From the NCBI GenBank assembly GCA_002722955.1, contig PBMZ01000099.1, positions 1 through 46,987 on the forward strand: a stretch of DNA of 46,987 nt, in the 5' to 3' direction. The notes below the pieces were generated by a model. The model saw nothing but the letters and a program-made list of their open reading frames with translations, was not told the origin of the DNA and did no database searches. The DNA is from Planctomycetaceae bacterium. Its GTDB lineage: Bacteria > Planctomycetota > Planctomycetia > Planctomycetales > Planctomycetaceae. Shown here piece by piece: positions 17,486-26,388 of the stretch (positions are counted from its first letter, which is position 1; each line of letters starts with the position of its first letter). The position numbers were made by a program, and so were the translations under genes.

Positions 17486-18358
17486 CTACGCTCCTGCTAA
17501 CTTCTCCCAGATCGGCCGGTTTTCTCGCATGGCTCCGACGATGTCTTTGGGAACTCTGCCCTCTTCAATCAGTGTCCAACCTTCGAAATCAGCCGCCTTG
17601 AGCAAACCGAAGAATTGCTTCCACGGATACCGATCGTCCCGCAAGTCGTGAATGTGGTTGATGCCGACGCGGTCTTGAACGGACTGGAAGTTTTTCTCAA
17701 GTCCGTCACCTTTCAAATCGGTCGGATTGCAATTCCAGCACAGCACCGTGTTCTTGTTGTCGGCAACTTCCATGATCTTCTGGATGCGAGGAATCTCGGC
17801 TGTGCCGCGACCGTGTACCTCGAGTCGAATTTGCACGCCGAAGTTGTTGCCGAATTTGGCCACTTCGTTCAGTGATTTGCCAATTTGTTCCAGCGTCTTT
17901 TCTTCAGGAACATCTTTGGGCAACCCATTCGGCCGAACTTTCACACCCGTGCCGCCGACGTCGTGGCACAGCTTGATGAATGCTTTGGTTTCCTCGATGT
18001 TCTTTTTGACAACTGCTGGGTCGGCGGAATGGTACTCGCACGCACTTCCCAATCCGACCAGCTCGACGTCGGAATCGGCGAAGATCGCGGCGACTTTCGC
18101 GCGGCGTTTCTTGTCGATGTTGATCTCGACGCCATGTTTGTGAGTGCTTCGCAGTTCAACACCTTCAAAGCCTGTGACACTGCAGTTCTTGATGATCGTT
18201 GGGATGTCCCAGCCTTTGCCCCAGTTGTAAGTCACCAGACCCAACCGCATCTTTGAGCCAGCTTTTGCAGGCTTTTCATTGGCCAAGGCGGCCAGTGATG
18301 GAGTTAACACGGTTGCGGCAGCGGCCGTTTGTAGGAATTCACGTCGAGTGGTGTTCAT
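17486..18358 (-). CDS. Tat-exported sugar phosphate isomerase/epimerase-like TIM barrel
   Basis: The 290-residue protein starts with a twin-arginine signal (MNTTRREFLQTAAAATVL) and continues as an AP-endonuclease-2/xylose-isomerase-type TIM barrel: GLVTYNWGKGWDIPTIIKNC, FEGVELRSTHKHGVEI, an ACEYHSADP strand, GVKVRPNGLP, IRLEVHGRGT, CWNCNPTD, NHIHDLRD and WTLIEEGR. The acidic and His residues at strand ends (Glu in VELR, Glu in RLEVHG, His in NHIHD, Glu in LIEEG) are the usual divalent-metal ligands. Exported members of this family are abundant in planctomycetes, often with carbohydrate-degradation genes; substrates are mostly unknown. It lies 17 bases after the response-regulator gene on the same strand, suggesting co-transcription. 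Confidence 0.88.
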   Translation of the reverse strand: MNTTRREFLQTAAAATVLTPSLAALANEKPAKAGSKMRLGLVTYNWGKGWDIPTIIKNCSVTGFEGVELRSTHKHGVEINIDKKRRAKVAAIFADSDVELVGLGSACEYHSADPAVVKKNIEETKAFIKLCHDVGGTGVKVRPNGLPKDVPEEKTLEQIGKSLNEVAKFGNNFGVQIRLEVHGRGTAEIPRIQKIMEVADNKNTVLCWNCNPTDLKGDGLEKNFQSVQDRVGINHIHDLRDDRYPWKQFFGLLKAADFEGWTLIEEGRVPKDIVGAMRENRPIWEKLAGA

Positions 18359-18375
18359 CAGGAATCCTTTGGTGA

Positions 18376-19104
18376 TTATTCAGGTTTGGCAACGAATCGA
18401 TATCCGGTACCTCTGACCGAAAGAATATGTTTCGGCTCGGCCGGGTTTGGTTCAATTTGCTTTCGTAGCCGCAACACAAAATTGTCGATCGAACGAGTGG
18501 TCACATCCGCGGACTCTTCCCACACGTCCGTCAGAATCTGCGAGCGTGATAGCACGCGGCCCTCGTTTTGAATGAAATACTTCAACAGTTGAACTTCCAT
18601 GGTCGTCAGACTGTTGCGACTACCGTCAACGTTAATCTCAAACGTGGTAAAGTCAACGACCACGCGACCATCATCGAAGTCGAATTTTTCGATCGCCACG
18701 GTTGTCGAGTCCGAATCGGCGGCTAAGGTCGAGCGTAACGATGATCGCTCCAACAGATTACGAACGCGACTCAGCAACTCGGGTAAGTCGAACGGTTTGG
18801 TCATGTATTGATCGGTGCCGCAATCAAAGGCTTGCGCTTTGTCCTCGCTCAGCGTTCGTGCACTCAAGGCAAGAATCGGCACGTGCAAGTCACGGTCGCG
18901 GATCATTCGACAGATCTCGTAACCGCTCATTCCTGGCAACATGAGATCGAGCACAACCAAATCGATGGGCGGCTCGGCGGAACGAAATTGTTCGATGGCT
19001 GACGGACCATCGCCGGCGGTTGCCACTTTGTAGCCTTCTTGCTCGAAGTTGAATCGCAATCCATTGCGCAATGCGTCTTCGTCTTCGACGACTAAGATTC
19101 GCAT
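18376..19104 (-). CDS. OmpR/PhoB-family response regulator
   Basis: The 242-residue two-domain DNA-binding regulator has a receiver with Glu8/Asp9 acidic pocket, phosphoacceptor Asp53 (VLDLMLPGMSG), Ser/Thr at SARTL and Lys in TKPFDLPELL. A C-terminal winged helix (LTTMEVQLLKYFIQNEGRVL, DVWEESADVTTRSIDNFVLRLR, RGTGYRF) follows. It overlaps the end of the upstream sensor-kinase gene by 13 bases, so the two are translationally coupled. The order kinase-then-regulator is less common than the reverse. Its targets are unknown; the co-transcribed isomerase-like gene is a candidate. Confidence 0.95.
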   Translation of the reverse strand: MRILVVEDEDALRNGLRFNFEQEGYKVATAGDGPSAIEQFRSAEPPIDLVVLDLMLPGMSGYEICRMIRDRDLHVPILALSARTLSEDKAQAFDCGTDQYMTKPFDLPELLSRVRNLLERSSLRSTLAADSDSTTVAIEKFDFDDGRVVVDFTTFEINVDGSRNSLTTMEVQLLKYFIQNEGRVLSRSQILTDVWEESADVTTRSIDNFVLRLRKQIEPNPAEPKHILSVRGTGYRFVAKPE

Positions 19105-20006
19105 GGGATCGCCTTTCCGGGGAGTTCCACTTCAAAGATGCTGCCCGACGCGTCCACTCTTTCGTGAACGCTGACTTTGCCTTTCAACAATCTGACTAGT
19201 GTACGCACGATGTAGAGACCGATGCCAGTCCCTTTTTGTTTTCGTTCCAACTCGCTACCGCCGCGGTAAAACATGTGGAAGATTTTCTTTCGCATGTCCA
19301 CGGGGACGCCCTCGCCATTATCGGTGATACGAGTGATCACGCGACTGCGATCCTTGACGTGCACTTGCACTTCGACACTTGGATTTTCGGCCCCGTACTT
19401 GAGTGCGTTCTCCATCAAATTGACGAAGATCATTTCGAGCAACAGTCGCTTGGCCGGTATGACCGCAGATTCGATGTCGAATTGAAACACGTCAATCGCG
19501 ACACCCTTGTGATGAGCACACGCGGTCTTGGCACAATCCAGCAATAACGGCTCGAGCTCAATGTCTTCCGAGTCTGCTTGTTCGCCGATGGCGTCTAAGC
19601 GGGCCACTTCCAATAGCTGGTTGATCAGATGATCGAGCCTTTGCAGCTCGGAATTCATCACCGAGTAGAACTCGTCACGCTGCTCATTGTCGACGGCCCG
19701 CATTTGCAACGTTTCCAGATACAATTTCAGTGACGCGATCGGAGTCTTCAACTCGTGAGTGACGCTGTCGATGAAATTGGCCTGACGATGGTGCAGCCGG
19801 ACTTCTTTGATTGAGAAAACCAGGTAAAGGATCAACCCGACCAACATCAAAGCGAAGGCGACCGTGCCGATTGTTAGCGGGCTCCATGCGTTCAATTGCG
19901 CCAACAAAACGATCCAACACACCATCAAGGTGATGTTGATAACCATCAAGCTGACACTCAGCGTGATGGGCACTCGCAGCGATCGTCGTTTGCGGTATTG
20001 GGCCAT
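19092..20006 (-). CDS. Sensor histidine kinase with two adjacent membrane helices
   Basis: The 304-residue kinase has two transmembrane helices (about residues 13-37 and 44-66) separated by only a few residues, so there is no periplasmic sensor domain; it resembles intramembrane-sensing kinases that respond to envelope state or partner proteins. The catalytic part is canonical: HisKA with FIDSVTHELKTPIASLKLY (His84), N-box MIFVNLMENALKYG, ITDNGEGVP, the F-box region FHMFYRGGSE, and GTGIGLYIVRTLVRLLKG. No HAMP domain is evident. It overlaps the response-regulator gene by 13 bases and precedes it, forming a two-component operon. Confidence 0.93.
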   Translation of the reverse strand: MAQYRKRRSLRVPITLSVSLMVINITLMVCWIVLLAQLNAWSPLTIGTVAFALMLVGLILYLVFSIKEVRLHHRQANFIDSVTHELKTPIASLKLYLETLQMRAVDNEQRDEFYSVMNSELQRLDHLINQLLEVARLDAIGEQADSEDIELEPLLLDCAKTACAHHKGVAIDVFQFDIESAVIPAKRLLLEMIFVNLMENALKYGAENPSVEVQVHVKDRSRVITRITDNGEGVPVDMRKKIFHMFYRGGSELERKQKGTGIGLYIVRTLVRLLKGKVSVHERVDASGSIFEVELPGKAIPCES

Positions 20007-20037
20007 GGGTGATCTGTTGTGATATACAGAATCTTGA

Positions 20038-20105
20038 TCGTTTAACCCGTAGCCGCAGGCGAGGAGAGTTACAAGAATCCTGGCCTGCGGCTACGGGTTA
20101 AACGA
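20038..20105. repeat. Perfect inverted repeat, 23-bp arms (GTTTAACCC family)
   Basis: The arms at 20038-20060 and 20083-20105 are exact reverse complements; the core arm starts GTTTAACCCGTAGCCGCAGG. The 22-base spacer contains a remnant of the GAGG seen in the tighter copy at 35523-35580. It sits in the gap upstream of the sensor kinase and downstream of the GT2 gene. There is no T-run. Confidence 0.9.
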
Positions 20106-20195
20106 AAGATCACATCTTCGAAGCGTGAGACTGGTGACGTTCGCAGCATTGTTGTGTCGGAACAATTGCAGTTTACGGTCGAATTGACGTCCGCA

Positions 20196-20963
20196 TCAAG
20201 AATCGGACTCGGAAGTGGCTGTGTTGTCCGCGATTCGCTCGATCGGCCGTCTTAGCAGATTGTCGATGCCCAGCCGAAAGATCACCCAGAGCGCGATGAA
20301 ACACTCTTTGTTATTGATCTTCGAAGTGCCGAAGCGGCGATCCTCGAAAATGATTGGTGTCTCTTCGAATTGACAACCGATGCGACGGCAGAGATAGAGG
20401 ATCTCTTCTTGAAAGGCGTAGCCCTTGGCGCGGATCTTCGAGAAGTCGAGGCGTTTGAGTTTCTCGACGTTAAAGCAGCGAAACGCTCCGCTGTTGTCGC
20501 GTGTTTTTAAACGGAGCAGTGTGCGCGCGTAGAAGTTGATACCTTGACTCATGAAGTGGCGTCGAAAATTCCAACCCTCGACACCGCCACCGGGAACATA
20601 GCGCGAGCCGATTGCTACTTCCACCCGCGACATGCAATCGCGCAATGCGGGCAGATAACGCGGGTGATGACTGAAGTCGGCATCCATGTTGAGTAGCTGA
20701 TCGTAGCCGTTGTCGATCGCGTATTGAAATCCCGCGGTCGTGGCGGTTCCCAGGCCGAGCTTTCCTTCGCGGTGCAGGACATGGATTCGTTTGTCTTCCT
20801 CGGACATGCGGTCGGCGATCTCGCCGGTCCCGTCGGGCGAGTTGTCATCGATGACCAAGACATCGGCGTCCGGCGCAAACTCGTGAATCTCGGGGATGAG
20901 TTTGGGGACGTTTTCGCACTCGTTATAAGTGCAAATCGTGATCAACAGTCGAGGTTCTGTCAT
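20196..20963 (-). CDS. GT2 polyprenol-phosphate mannosyltransferase-like enzyme
   Basis: This 255-residue glycosyltransferase of the dolichol-phosphate mannose synthase type transfers a sugar from GDP-mannose (or UDP-glucose) to a polyprenyl phosphate at the inner membrane face. Motifs are ITICTYNECENVPKLI, VIDDNSPDGTG, HREGKLGLGTATTAGF, NMDADFSHHP (the DxD equivalent), GSRYVPGGGVEGW and the C-terminal GCQFEETPIIFEDRRFG-SKIN. It has no C-terminal transmembrane helices, like the soluble catalytic-only DPMS class. With gmd it could belong to GDP-mannose-based glycan metabolism, but the two genes are 4 kb apart. It is on the same strand as the M42 peptidase, 56 bases downstream. Confidence 0.92.
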   Translation of the reverse strand: MTEPRLLITICTYNECENVPKLIPEIHEFAPDADVLVIDDNSPDGTGEIADRMSEEDKRIHVLHREGKLGLGTATTAGFQYAIDNGYDQLLNMDADFSHHPRYLPALRDCMSRVEVAIGSRYVPGGGVEGWNFRRHFMSQGINFYARTLLRLKTRDNSGAFRCFNVEKLKRLDFSKIRAKGYAFQEEILYLCRRIGCQFEETPIIFEDRRFGTSKINNKECFIALWVIFRLGIDNLLRRPIERIADNTATSESDS

Positions 20964-21019
20964 GAGGACATCGCTGGCTGAGGTTTTTTCGGCGGCTGGA
21001 AGCCACCGCCACGATAGCT

Positions 21020-22078
21020 TTAGGGAGTGAAATCACTGTTCTCGTCGACTGACACGCAGAACTTGGCAATCAATTTTGCCGCGTTCTCTAAGTCATCCAA
21101 CGAGATTACCTCAACCGGACTGTGCATGTATCGATTGGGGATCGTCACCAACCCGGTGGCGACTCCACCGCGATTGACTTGCATTGCGTTTCCATCGTTC
21201 GAGGCGGGGCGTTGCAGCCCGTTGCGTTGAATTGGGATCTCGTGTTCTTCGCTAATGCTCGATAGCCGCTCGAAGACAACTGGGTTGACGTTCGGACCAC
21301 GAAAGACTGCGGGCCCGTTGCCGATATTGATAATGCCGTGTTCTTTCACGTCGATTGTGGGACAGTCGGTCGCGTGAGTCACATCGACGGCGATGCCGAT
21401 TTGCGGGTCAAGGCTGAAGGCGCTTGTCTTCACGCCGCGCAAGCCCACTTCTTCTTGAACGGTTGAGACCGCAAACACCGCGGCCTTTGGATTCTCGGCG
21501 GCTGCTTGCTTTAAGGCGTTCATGACAACCCACACGCCGACACGATTGTCCATACCGGGTGCACAAGCCAAGCCGTTCAATAATCGCCGCACTCCCAACT
21601 TCAAGGTGGCTGGATCGCCGGGCTGAACCAGTTCGCGAGCCTCGTTGCCGTCTTTGGCGCCGATGTCGATCCAGAGGTCTTTGACTTCCGGCACCTTCTT
21701 GCGTTCTTCAGGAGTCAATAAGTGGATTGCCTTGCGAGCAATCACGCCGTTGATGGGTCCGTTCTTCGTCCAGACGACCATGTCTTGGCCGATCAACATT
21801 TGAACGTCCCAGCCGCCAATTTGGCCGACCCAGAGATATCCGTTGTCATCGATGTGTTTGACCATCAGCGCGATCTGGTCGCAGTGGCCAGCCAGCATGA
21901 TGCGAGGCGTCGCCTCGGTGTTGACGCCGGCAACAACATTGCCGTGCCAGTCAGTTTCGACAACATCCGCAAACTCGCCCGCGAACTTGCGAACGACGTC
22001 TTGTATTTCTCGTTCGAATCCCGAGGGGCTCGGTGTTGTCAACAGCTCTTCGAGGAACGCAAAAGAAGCATCATCCAT
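21020..22078 (-). CDS. M42 family metallo-aminopeptidase
   Basis: This is a 352-residue cytoplasmic co-catalytic metallopeptidase of the FrvX/TET aminopeptidase type, which trims short peptides and commonly forms dodecamers. Predicted ligands are visible: His65/Asp67 in AGHCDQIAL, Asp177 in PGMDNRVG, Glu209 (base) and Glu210 in STVQEEVGLRG, Asp232 in AVDVTHA, and His319 in YMHSPVE. The usual A-H-M-D-E motif is varied to G-H-C-D-Q, but the His and Asp are kept. The N-terminal FLEELLTTPSPSGFE is the family start, which supports this initiation site. It follows the LamG gene by 12 bases and is probably co-transcribed with it. Confidence 0.94.
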   Translation of the reverse strand: MDDASFAFLEELLTTPSPSGFEREIQDVVRKFAGEFADVVETDWHGNVVAGVNTEATPRIMLAGHCDQIALMVKHIDDNGYLWVGQIGGWDVQMLIGQDMVVWTKNGPINGVIARKAIHLLTPEERKKVPEVKDLWIDIGAKDGNEARELVQPGDPATLKLGVRRLLNGLACAPGMDNRVGVWVVMNALKQAAAENPKAAVFAVSTVQEEVGLRGVKTSAFSLDPQIGIAVDVTHATDCPTIDVKEHGIINIGNGPAVFRGPNVNPVVFERLSSISEEHEIPIQRNGLQRPASNDGNAMQVNRGGVATGLVTIPNRYMHSPVEVISLDDLENAAKLIAKFCVSVDENSDFTP

Positions 22079-22090
22079 GGAAACACTCCA

Positions 22091-22735
22091 TTACTTTTTC
22101 AACTCACCAGCCTTGATAGAAAACGATGTCTGGCGATCGGCTGGCAAATCATTCGGCGGCTTAAACGATTTCTCGTAACGAATCACTTTCGAGAATCGTA
22201 CGTCACCAAGGGTGCCCGAGTAAACTCGACCTTGGTTCCAACGATCTGACAGCATTTGAGCAACCTCGAAAGTTTGCGGCCAGCGTTCCAGCACTAACGT
22301 TTCCGCCACCAGTTTTCCGTCGATCCAAAGTTTGGCTTGCTTGTTGATCGTTTTGGTGTTGATCGTTAATGCCACGTGAGTCCATTTGTCGGGGATTGAT
22401 GCTTTTGGTGCAGTTAATCTTGTGCCAAAAACAGAAGCGCGAATCTTGCCCGCAAAGAATGTGATCGAGAGTCCGGCAGAGTCTCTTCCACCTCGATTTG
22501 AAAGTGTTATGACAAATGAGCGAGGCCGGTCAATCGCGGCGACATCTGGTTTGATCCAACATTCGATCGTTGCCAGATCACTCTTGGGCGCCTTAGCGAT
22601 GGCGGGCCACTCTGTCAGCAAAGCGATTGAGGCTCCACTTTTGACCTGCTTGCCGCTGGGTGCGTCTTCGGCCGAGACTTGTATCGCCGAGAAAACTGCA
22701 ATCAACGCGAAACTATAATGCAGTGAGCGATTCAT
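22091..22735 (-). CDS. Secreted LamG/concanavalin-A-like lectin domain protein
   Basis: The 214-residue protein has a Sec signal (MNRSLHYSFALIAVFSAIQVSA, cut before EDAP). The rest is a single LamG-type beta-sandwich: ATIECWIKPD, ITLSNRGG, KWTHVALTINT, AKLWIDGKLVAE and a closing GTLGDVRFSKVIRY. Such domains bind carbohydrate or serve as adhesive modules in planctomycete exported proteins. It stands alone, without a partner enzyme domain. It lies between the CNB-kinase gene (47 bases upstream) and the M42 gene (12 bases downstream). Confidence 0.85.
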   Translation of the reverse strand: MNRSLHYSFALIAVFSAIQVSAEDAPSGKQVKSGASIALLTEWPAIAKAPKSDLATIECWIKPDVAAIDRPRSFVITLSNRGGRDSAGLSITFFAGKIRASVFGTRLTAPKASIPDKWTHVALTINTKTINKQAKLWIDGKLVAETLVLERWPQTFEVAQMLSDRWNQGRVYSGTLGDVRFSKVIRYEKSFKPPNDLPADRQTSFSIKAGELKK

Positions 22736-22782
22736 GCTTCGAACTACGAGAAAGGATGCGAATGTAAGAAGCTTGCGATGAG

Positions 22783-24645
22783 TTACAAAGCTACCGTGCA
22801 GTCTTGGTCAAAGTCATCTTCCGCGTCGCATTCGCTAAGCCACGCTGGAGTTAACGGTGCCGCCCATTCGGCTAGTGCCAATAGGTCAAGCTTGCGTTGT
22901 TTCGGGTCGTGTCGAAAGATGTTTTCGAACGGAGCGGCCGTTTCCGGGCTCAAATCGGGGACCAATTCGCCAAGTCCAGGCAACTCGTCTTTCTCGTGCC
23001 GACGACGCATGCCTTCGCGAGTGCTTTCGGCGTACAGCGGTTTGCCGGTTAACAGCTTGTACGCAGTGCAGCCCAGTGCGAAGTAATCAATCTCACGCGT
23101 TGGCTGTGCTCCATCGAGTTGCTCGGGCGGCATGTATCGAATCGTTCCAACGACGGCTTCAGTGCGCTTGGAACGGTCCGCATCTTCGACGGGCTTGGCC
23201 AAGCCGAAGTCCATCAGCCTTATCGAACCGTCTCGATTCAACATCACGTTCGCCGGTTTGATGTCGCGATGAATCACGCCGCGTTCATGTGCGTACGCCA
23301 AAGCAGACGCCGTTTGACCAATGATTTTGCGGAATTCGTCTTCGGAAATCGGGCCGTGCTTTTTCAGGATCTCTTCCAGTGAGAATCCATCGCAAAATTG
23401 CATCACGATAAAGTATGTGTGAAACGCCTCGAAGCGGCTTTGCATGCCAACGATGTTGGGATGATTGAAAGCCTCGATGATATCCGCTTCCGTTTGGAAC
23501 AACTTGAGCGCTTTCTCATCGTAGACCAACCGATGATTCATCATTTTAAGAGCCACGCGGTCATCGTTGTCGATCGCATTGGCCTCGTAGACGATGGCCA
23601 TACCACCACGGCCCAAACGCCGTTTGATCCGATAGCCGCCAAGAATCTTTCCTGCCAAGACATCACGGCCCAGCCCACCAAGTCGTTGCGCGACCAGTTG
23701 CGTCAAGACAACACTCAGCGAGGGAAACTCACGCGCGAGCCGGTGAAAGGTCTCGGCCGCCAACACTTTGACCTCGACAGGACTGACAGCGACGACGTTC
23801 GCGCTTCGCGGTTCATCGGCCAGCAAGGCCATCTCGCCAATCACCTCGCCGCGGCCAGCGCGAGCGATGAAGTGATGAACTCCGTGTTCGTCCTCGGCGC
23901 TGATTTCGACGACGCCGGACGAAATCATCATCAGTGAATTGCCAGGACCGGCCTGCTCCATCAAATGATCGCCGGGTTGGAAATGCACGGCCTTGAGCTG
24001 TTCGTCGATGCGCTCACAAATGAACTTGGGCAACGAACGAAACAGCGGACACTCACCGATGGAAATCAACGAGACCTCGCCGCCATTCGTGGACGAGCGT
24101 AAGAACTCAAGCACGAGTTCTTGCTGAGGCCAAGTTTGCGAATACTCGCCCGGATCGGCACAAACGGTCGCTTCCAGGTCATCGTCGCCTCTTGGTTTGA
24201 TGACTGTCTCGTCCAATGAGCTAGCAGACGGGGAGCCGAAGTGGCGAGCGACTTCATCGGATGGAGCGGGTCGTGACTGATTGACGAGACTCGCGACTTC
24301 CTCGACATCGGGAAAACGCGACAGATAAGAATCAATAGATGAATTTTCACTAAATCTTTGATGCTGAATAGCCAGTTGCAAGTCATAAACGATGACTTGA
24401 GAGCGTAGATCGCGTTCCTCGTTCAGTGAGGAAATACGAGTCAAGTATTCTTCGACTCGGATGGGCTTACCGCGCATGTGGCGACTGCGAACGTCGCACA
24501 TCACAATCGCTGCCAGCTGTTGCGGAGTGGCCTGTGGTTGGCGTTGAGCAAAGTCGAAAACATCGGGAGTCGACGTACCCTCTTCGCAGAGTGATACGAA
24601 CTCGTGGACGATCGAGCTAGGTTGAATCGATGATTCCGCCGACAT
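22783..24645 (-). CDS. Ser/Thr protein kinase with N-terminal cyclic-nucleotide-binding domain
   Basis: The 620-residue cytoplasmic protein has an N-terminal helical region (1-170) with two similar segments (VEEYLTRISSL, IDSYLSRFPDVEE) typical of planctomycete kinases. A cNMP-binding domain follows (about 203-325) with a near-canonical phosphate-binding cassette GEVIGEMALLADEPRSANVV (Glu271, Arg280). A complete Hanks-type kinase runs from about 337 to 600: glycine loop GRGGMA 345-350, VALK Lys367, HRDIKPANVM 459-468, DFG 479-481, and MPPEQLDG for the APE motif. This is the architecture of cGMP-dependent protein kinase and is uncommon in bacteria. There is no transmembrane helix. It should phosphorylate proteins in response to cAMP, cGMP or a related ligand, but the ligand is not provable here. 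Confidence 0.93.
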   Translation of the reverse strand: MSAESSIQPSSIVHEFVSLCEEGTSTPDVFDFAQRQPQATPQQLAAIVMCDVRSRHMRGKPIRVEEYLTRISSLNEERDLRSQVIVYDLQLAIQHQRFSENSSIDSYLSRFPDVEEVASLVNQSRPAPSDEVARHFGSPSASSLDETVIKPRGDDDLEATVCADPGEYSQTWPQQELVLEFLRSSTNGGEVSLISIGECPLFRSLPKFICERIDEQLKAVHFQPGDHLMEQAGPGNSLMMISSGVVEISAEDEHGVHHFIARAGRGEVIGEMALLADEPRSANVVAVSPVEVKVLAAETFHRLAREFPSLSVVLTQLVAQRLGGLGRDVLAGKILGGYRIKRRLGRGGMAIVYEANAIDNDDRVALKMMNHRLVYDEKALKLFQTEADIIEAFNHPNIVGMQSRFEAFHTYFIVMQFCDGFSLEEILKKHGPISEDEFRKIIGQTASALAYAHERGVIHRDIKPANVMLNRDGSIRLMDFGLAKPVEDADRSKRTEAVVGTIRYMPPEQLDGAQPTREIDYFALGCTAYKLLTGKPLYAESTREGMRRRHEKDELPGLGELVPDLSPETAAPFENIFRHDPKQRKLDLLALAEWAAPLTPAWLSECDAEDDFDQDCTVAL

Positions 24646-24819
24646 CGACAGGCCTGATGTGAATCTTAAATTGGCACGAGCGGCGCGACTTGTTGCTAAT
24701 GAGACTTAGAATTGCCAAGTGCACGATGGGTGAAGCTTCTGCATCGATTATCAGCCAGGGAAAGCTTCAGTGCAACCTCATTAACTTGAATCGTGCGCGT
24801 TTTCAATTATCGCTGGAGC

Positions 24820-25674
24820 TCAAGCGGCCGGGGCAAGCGTTTCCAGATCATCGTCATCCTCGTCGATGACATCTTCGGTTGGGCTGACCGGATCGTGTTC
24901 CTGGATGGCGATAGACTCTGGTTCTTCGGATTCTTCTGGGAACAATTCTTGTTGCTCAGGCGTTCTTGCCTTCAGGCGATCGGACATCGGCAAATCGTCG
25001 AGTGAATTTAGTCCGTGCAGTTCTAAGAATTGCTTTGTCGTCACGTACAAATACGGCCGGCCCAGCGAATCGTCCTCTCCGCCAATCCGGACAACGTTTC
25101 GCTCCATCAAATGTTTGAGCATCTCGGAGCACTGCACGCCTCGAATCGCTTCGATATCAGCTCTTGTGATGGGTTGTCGATACGCGACGATCGCCAGTGT
25201 TTCCATGGCGGGCGGCGACAACTTCAGAGTCGACTGTCGATGATGCAGTTTGTCAAGCCAGTGCGCAAATTGTGGCCTGGTCAAGAGTTGTACTCCCGTC
25301 GCAACTTCTTCAATCCGAAAAGCGCTGCCGGATGCGTCATACGATTGATTCAATTCAGCGACCAATTGGCGAGCTTCCGCGACATCGGCGAGTGTTGCCA
25401 ATTGGACAAGTTTTCGGATCGGAATGGCGCTGTCCGAGACCAACAGCGTCGCCTCGATTCGCGCCAGCTTCGGTGATCTCACAAACCGCGATGCCTTGCC
25501 GATGGGAACGCTGAGTTGCTCGGACGAATTTCTGACAAAGAACGCCCACGAGTGCGCAGCGGCAACTTGCGTCTTTTGTTGCGTGCGCGCAATCAATTCA
25601 CCGCGGTGGTGAAGTTCGAATTGTGGGTGATTGGTGAGCATTTCTGATGTCAAAAGCGTCCCGCTGCTTGTCAC
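24820..25674 (-). CDS. scpB: Segregation and condensation protein B
   Basis: This is a 284-residue ScpB, the winged-helix subunit of the SMC-ScpA-ScpB complex that compacts and segregates the chromosome. The conserved core begins at KLARIEATLLVSDSAIP and includes LSPPAMETLAIVAYRQPITRADIEAIRG, RNVVRIGG and GRPYLYVTTKQFLELHGL-SLDDLP. The protein has an unusual N-terminal extension of about 65 residues and an acidic C-terminal tail (DVIDEDDDDLE). No scpA is adjacent. The upstream membrane-anchored gene ends only 5 bases before this start, suggesting co-transcription. The first Met or Met12 could be the true start. Confidence 0.92.
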   Translation of the reverse strand: MTSSGTLLTSEMLTNHPQFELHHRGELIARTQQKTQVAAAHSWAFFVRNSSEQLSVPIGKASRFVRSPKLARIEATLLVSDSAIPIRKLVQLATLADVAEARQLVAELNQSYDASGSAFRIEEVATGVQLLTRPQFAHWLDKLHHRQSTLKLSPPAMETLAIVAYRQPITRADIEAIRGVQCSEMLKHLMERNVVRIGGEDDSLGRPYLYVTTKQFLELHGLNSLDDLPMSDRLKARTPEQQELFPEESEEPESIAIQEHDPVSPTEDVIDEDDDDLETLAPAA

Positions 25675-25679
25675 ACGTG

Positions 25680-26258
25680 TTACTCAGTCTCTTGTTGTTT
25701 GACCCAAGATTCGATTTGGGCAAGAACATTTTTGGCAGCCGTGAATGGATCATCGGCGGTGGCCTCGAAGCGTCGCATCAATCTTGCATCTGTTCGCGAT
25801 GGCAATAGGCACTCGAAGCGAAACGTACCGGGTTCGCTGGTTGTGTTGATTTGGTACTTCTCGATCCCATGGCCTCGAAGTTGCTGATCGATGGTTTGCC
25901 AAGTTGCGGTCGAGTCTGTTCTCGTTTCGACGCCCTCGTCGACAGACGATAATTCCGTACTGAAGGGGTCAGTCCACGTCACAGTGGGATGATGAGAAAT
26001 CTTGTCGTCGTCAAAGGTTGGAACTGTTGTTACATGCGCATTGGGTCCCACGCGAAAGCCGTCATTGGGACTGAAGCGAGCCGGCTCAAAGTGGCCATCG
26101 GACTGGCCGAATGGGGGACTGGTGCGCTCCGAGGGCTCGGGAGCTGTGTTGGTCATTGGCACGAATTGGGGAATCCCAAATACGGCGAATGTTGGGATCG
26201 TCACCAAGGCAACAAACGTTAAGATGGCGCGTGCAGGGCTACTCGAATTGGATGACAT
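25680..26258 (-). CDS. Hypothetical membrane-anchored protein upstream of scpB
   Basis: The 192-residue protein has one N-terminal transmembrane helix or uncleaved signal (ILTFVALVTIPTFAVFGIP). A proline/serine-rich linker follows, then a C-terminal domain of about 80 residues (TATWQTIDQQLRGHGIEKYQINTTSE, FRFECLLPS, RFEATADDPFTAAKNVLAQIESW). No family is recognised. The gene is 5 bases upstream of scpB on the same strand, and the coupling suggests a shared transcript, although a role in chromosome segregation is not implied. Confidence 0.7.
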   Translation of the reverse strand: MSSNSSSPARAILTFVALVTIPTFAVFGIPQFVPMTNTAPEPSERTSPPFGQSDGHFEPARFSPNDGFRVGPNAHVTTVPTFDDDKISHHPTVTWTDPFSTELSSVDEGVETRTDSTATWQTIDQQLRGHGIEKYQINTTSEPGTFRFECLLPSRTDARLMRRFEATADDPFTAAKNVLAQIESWVKQQETE

Positions 26259-26388
26259 GATCGGTTCCTTCCGTCAAAGTCTCCATCCAGGTTGAAGCAA
26301 TTCAACAACAGCATCATGCTGCTGCTTGGACGAATGATGCGAGTTGTCCAAGCGGGGGAATAATACCGAAAGCGACCTTGGAGATTCA

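Noticed and set aside
24671..24686. GG-N10-GC spacing resembling a sigma-54 promoter (TTGGCACGAGCGGCGC)
   Set aside because: The -12 element lacks TTGC and no forward-strand gene follows within range.
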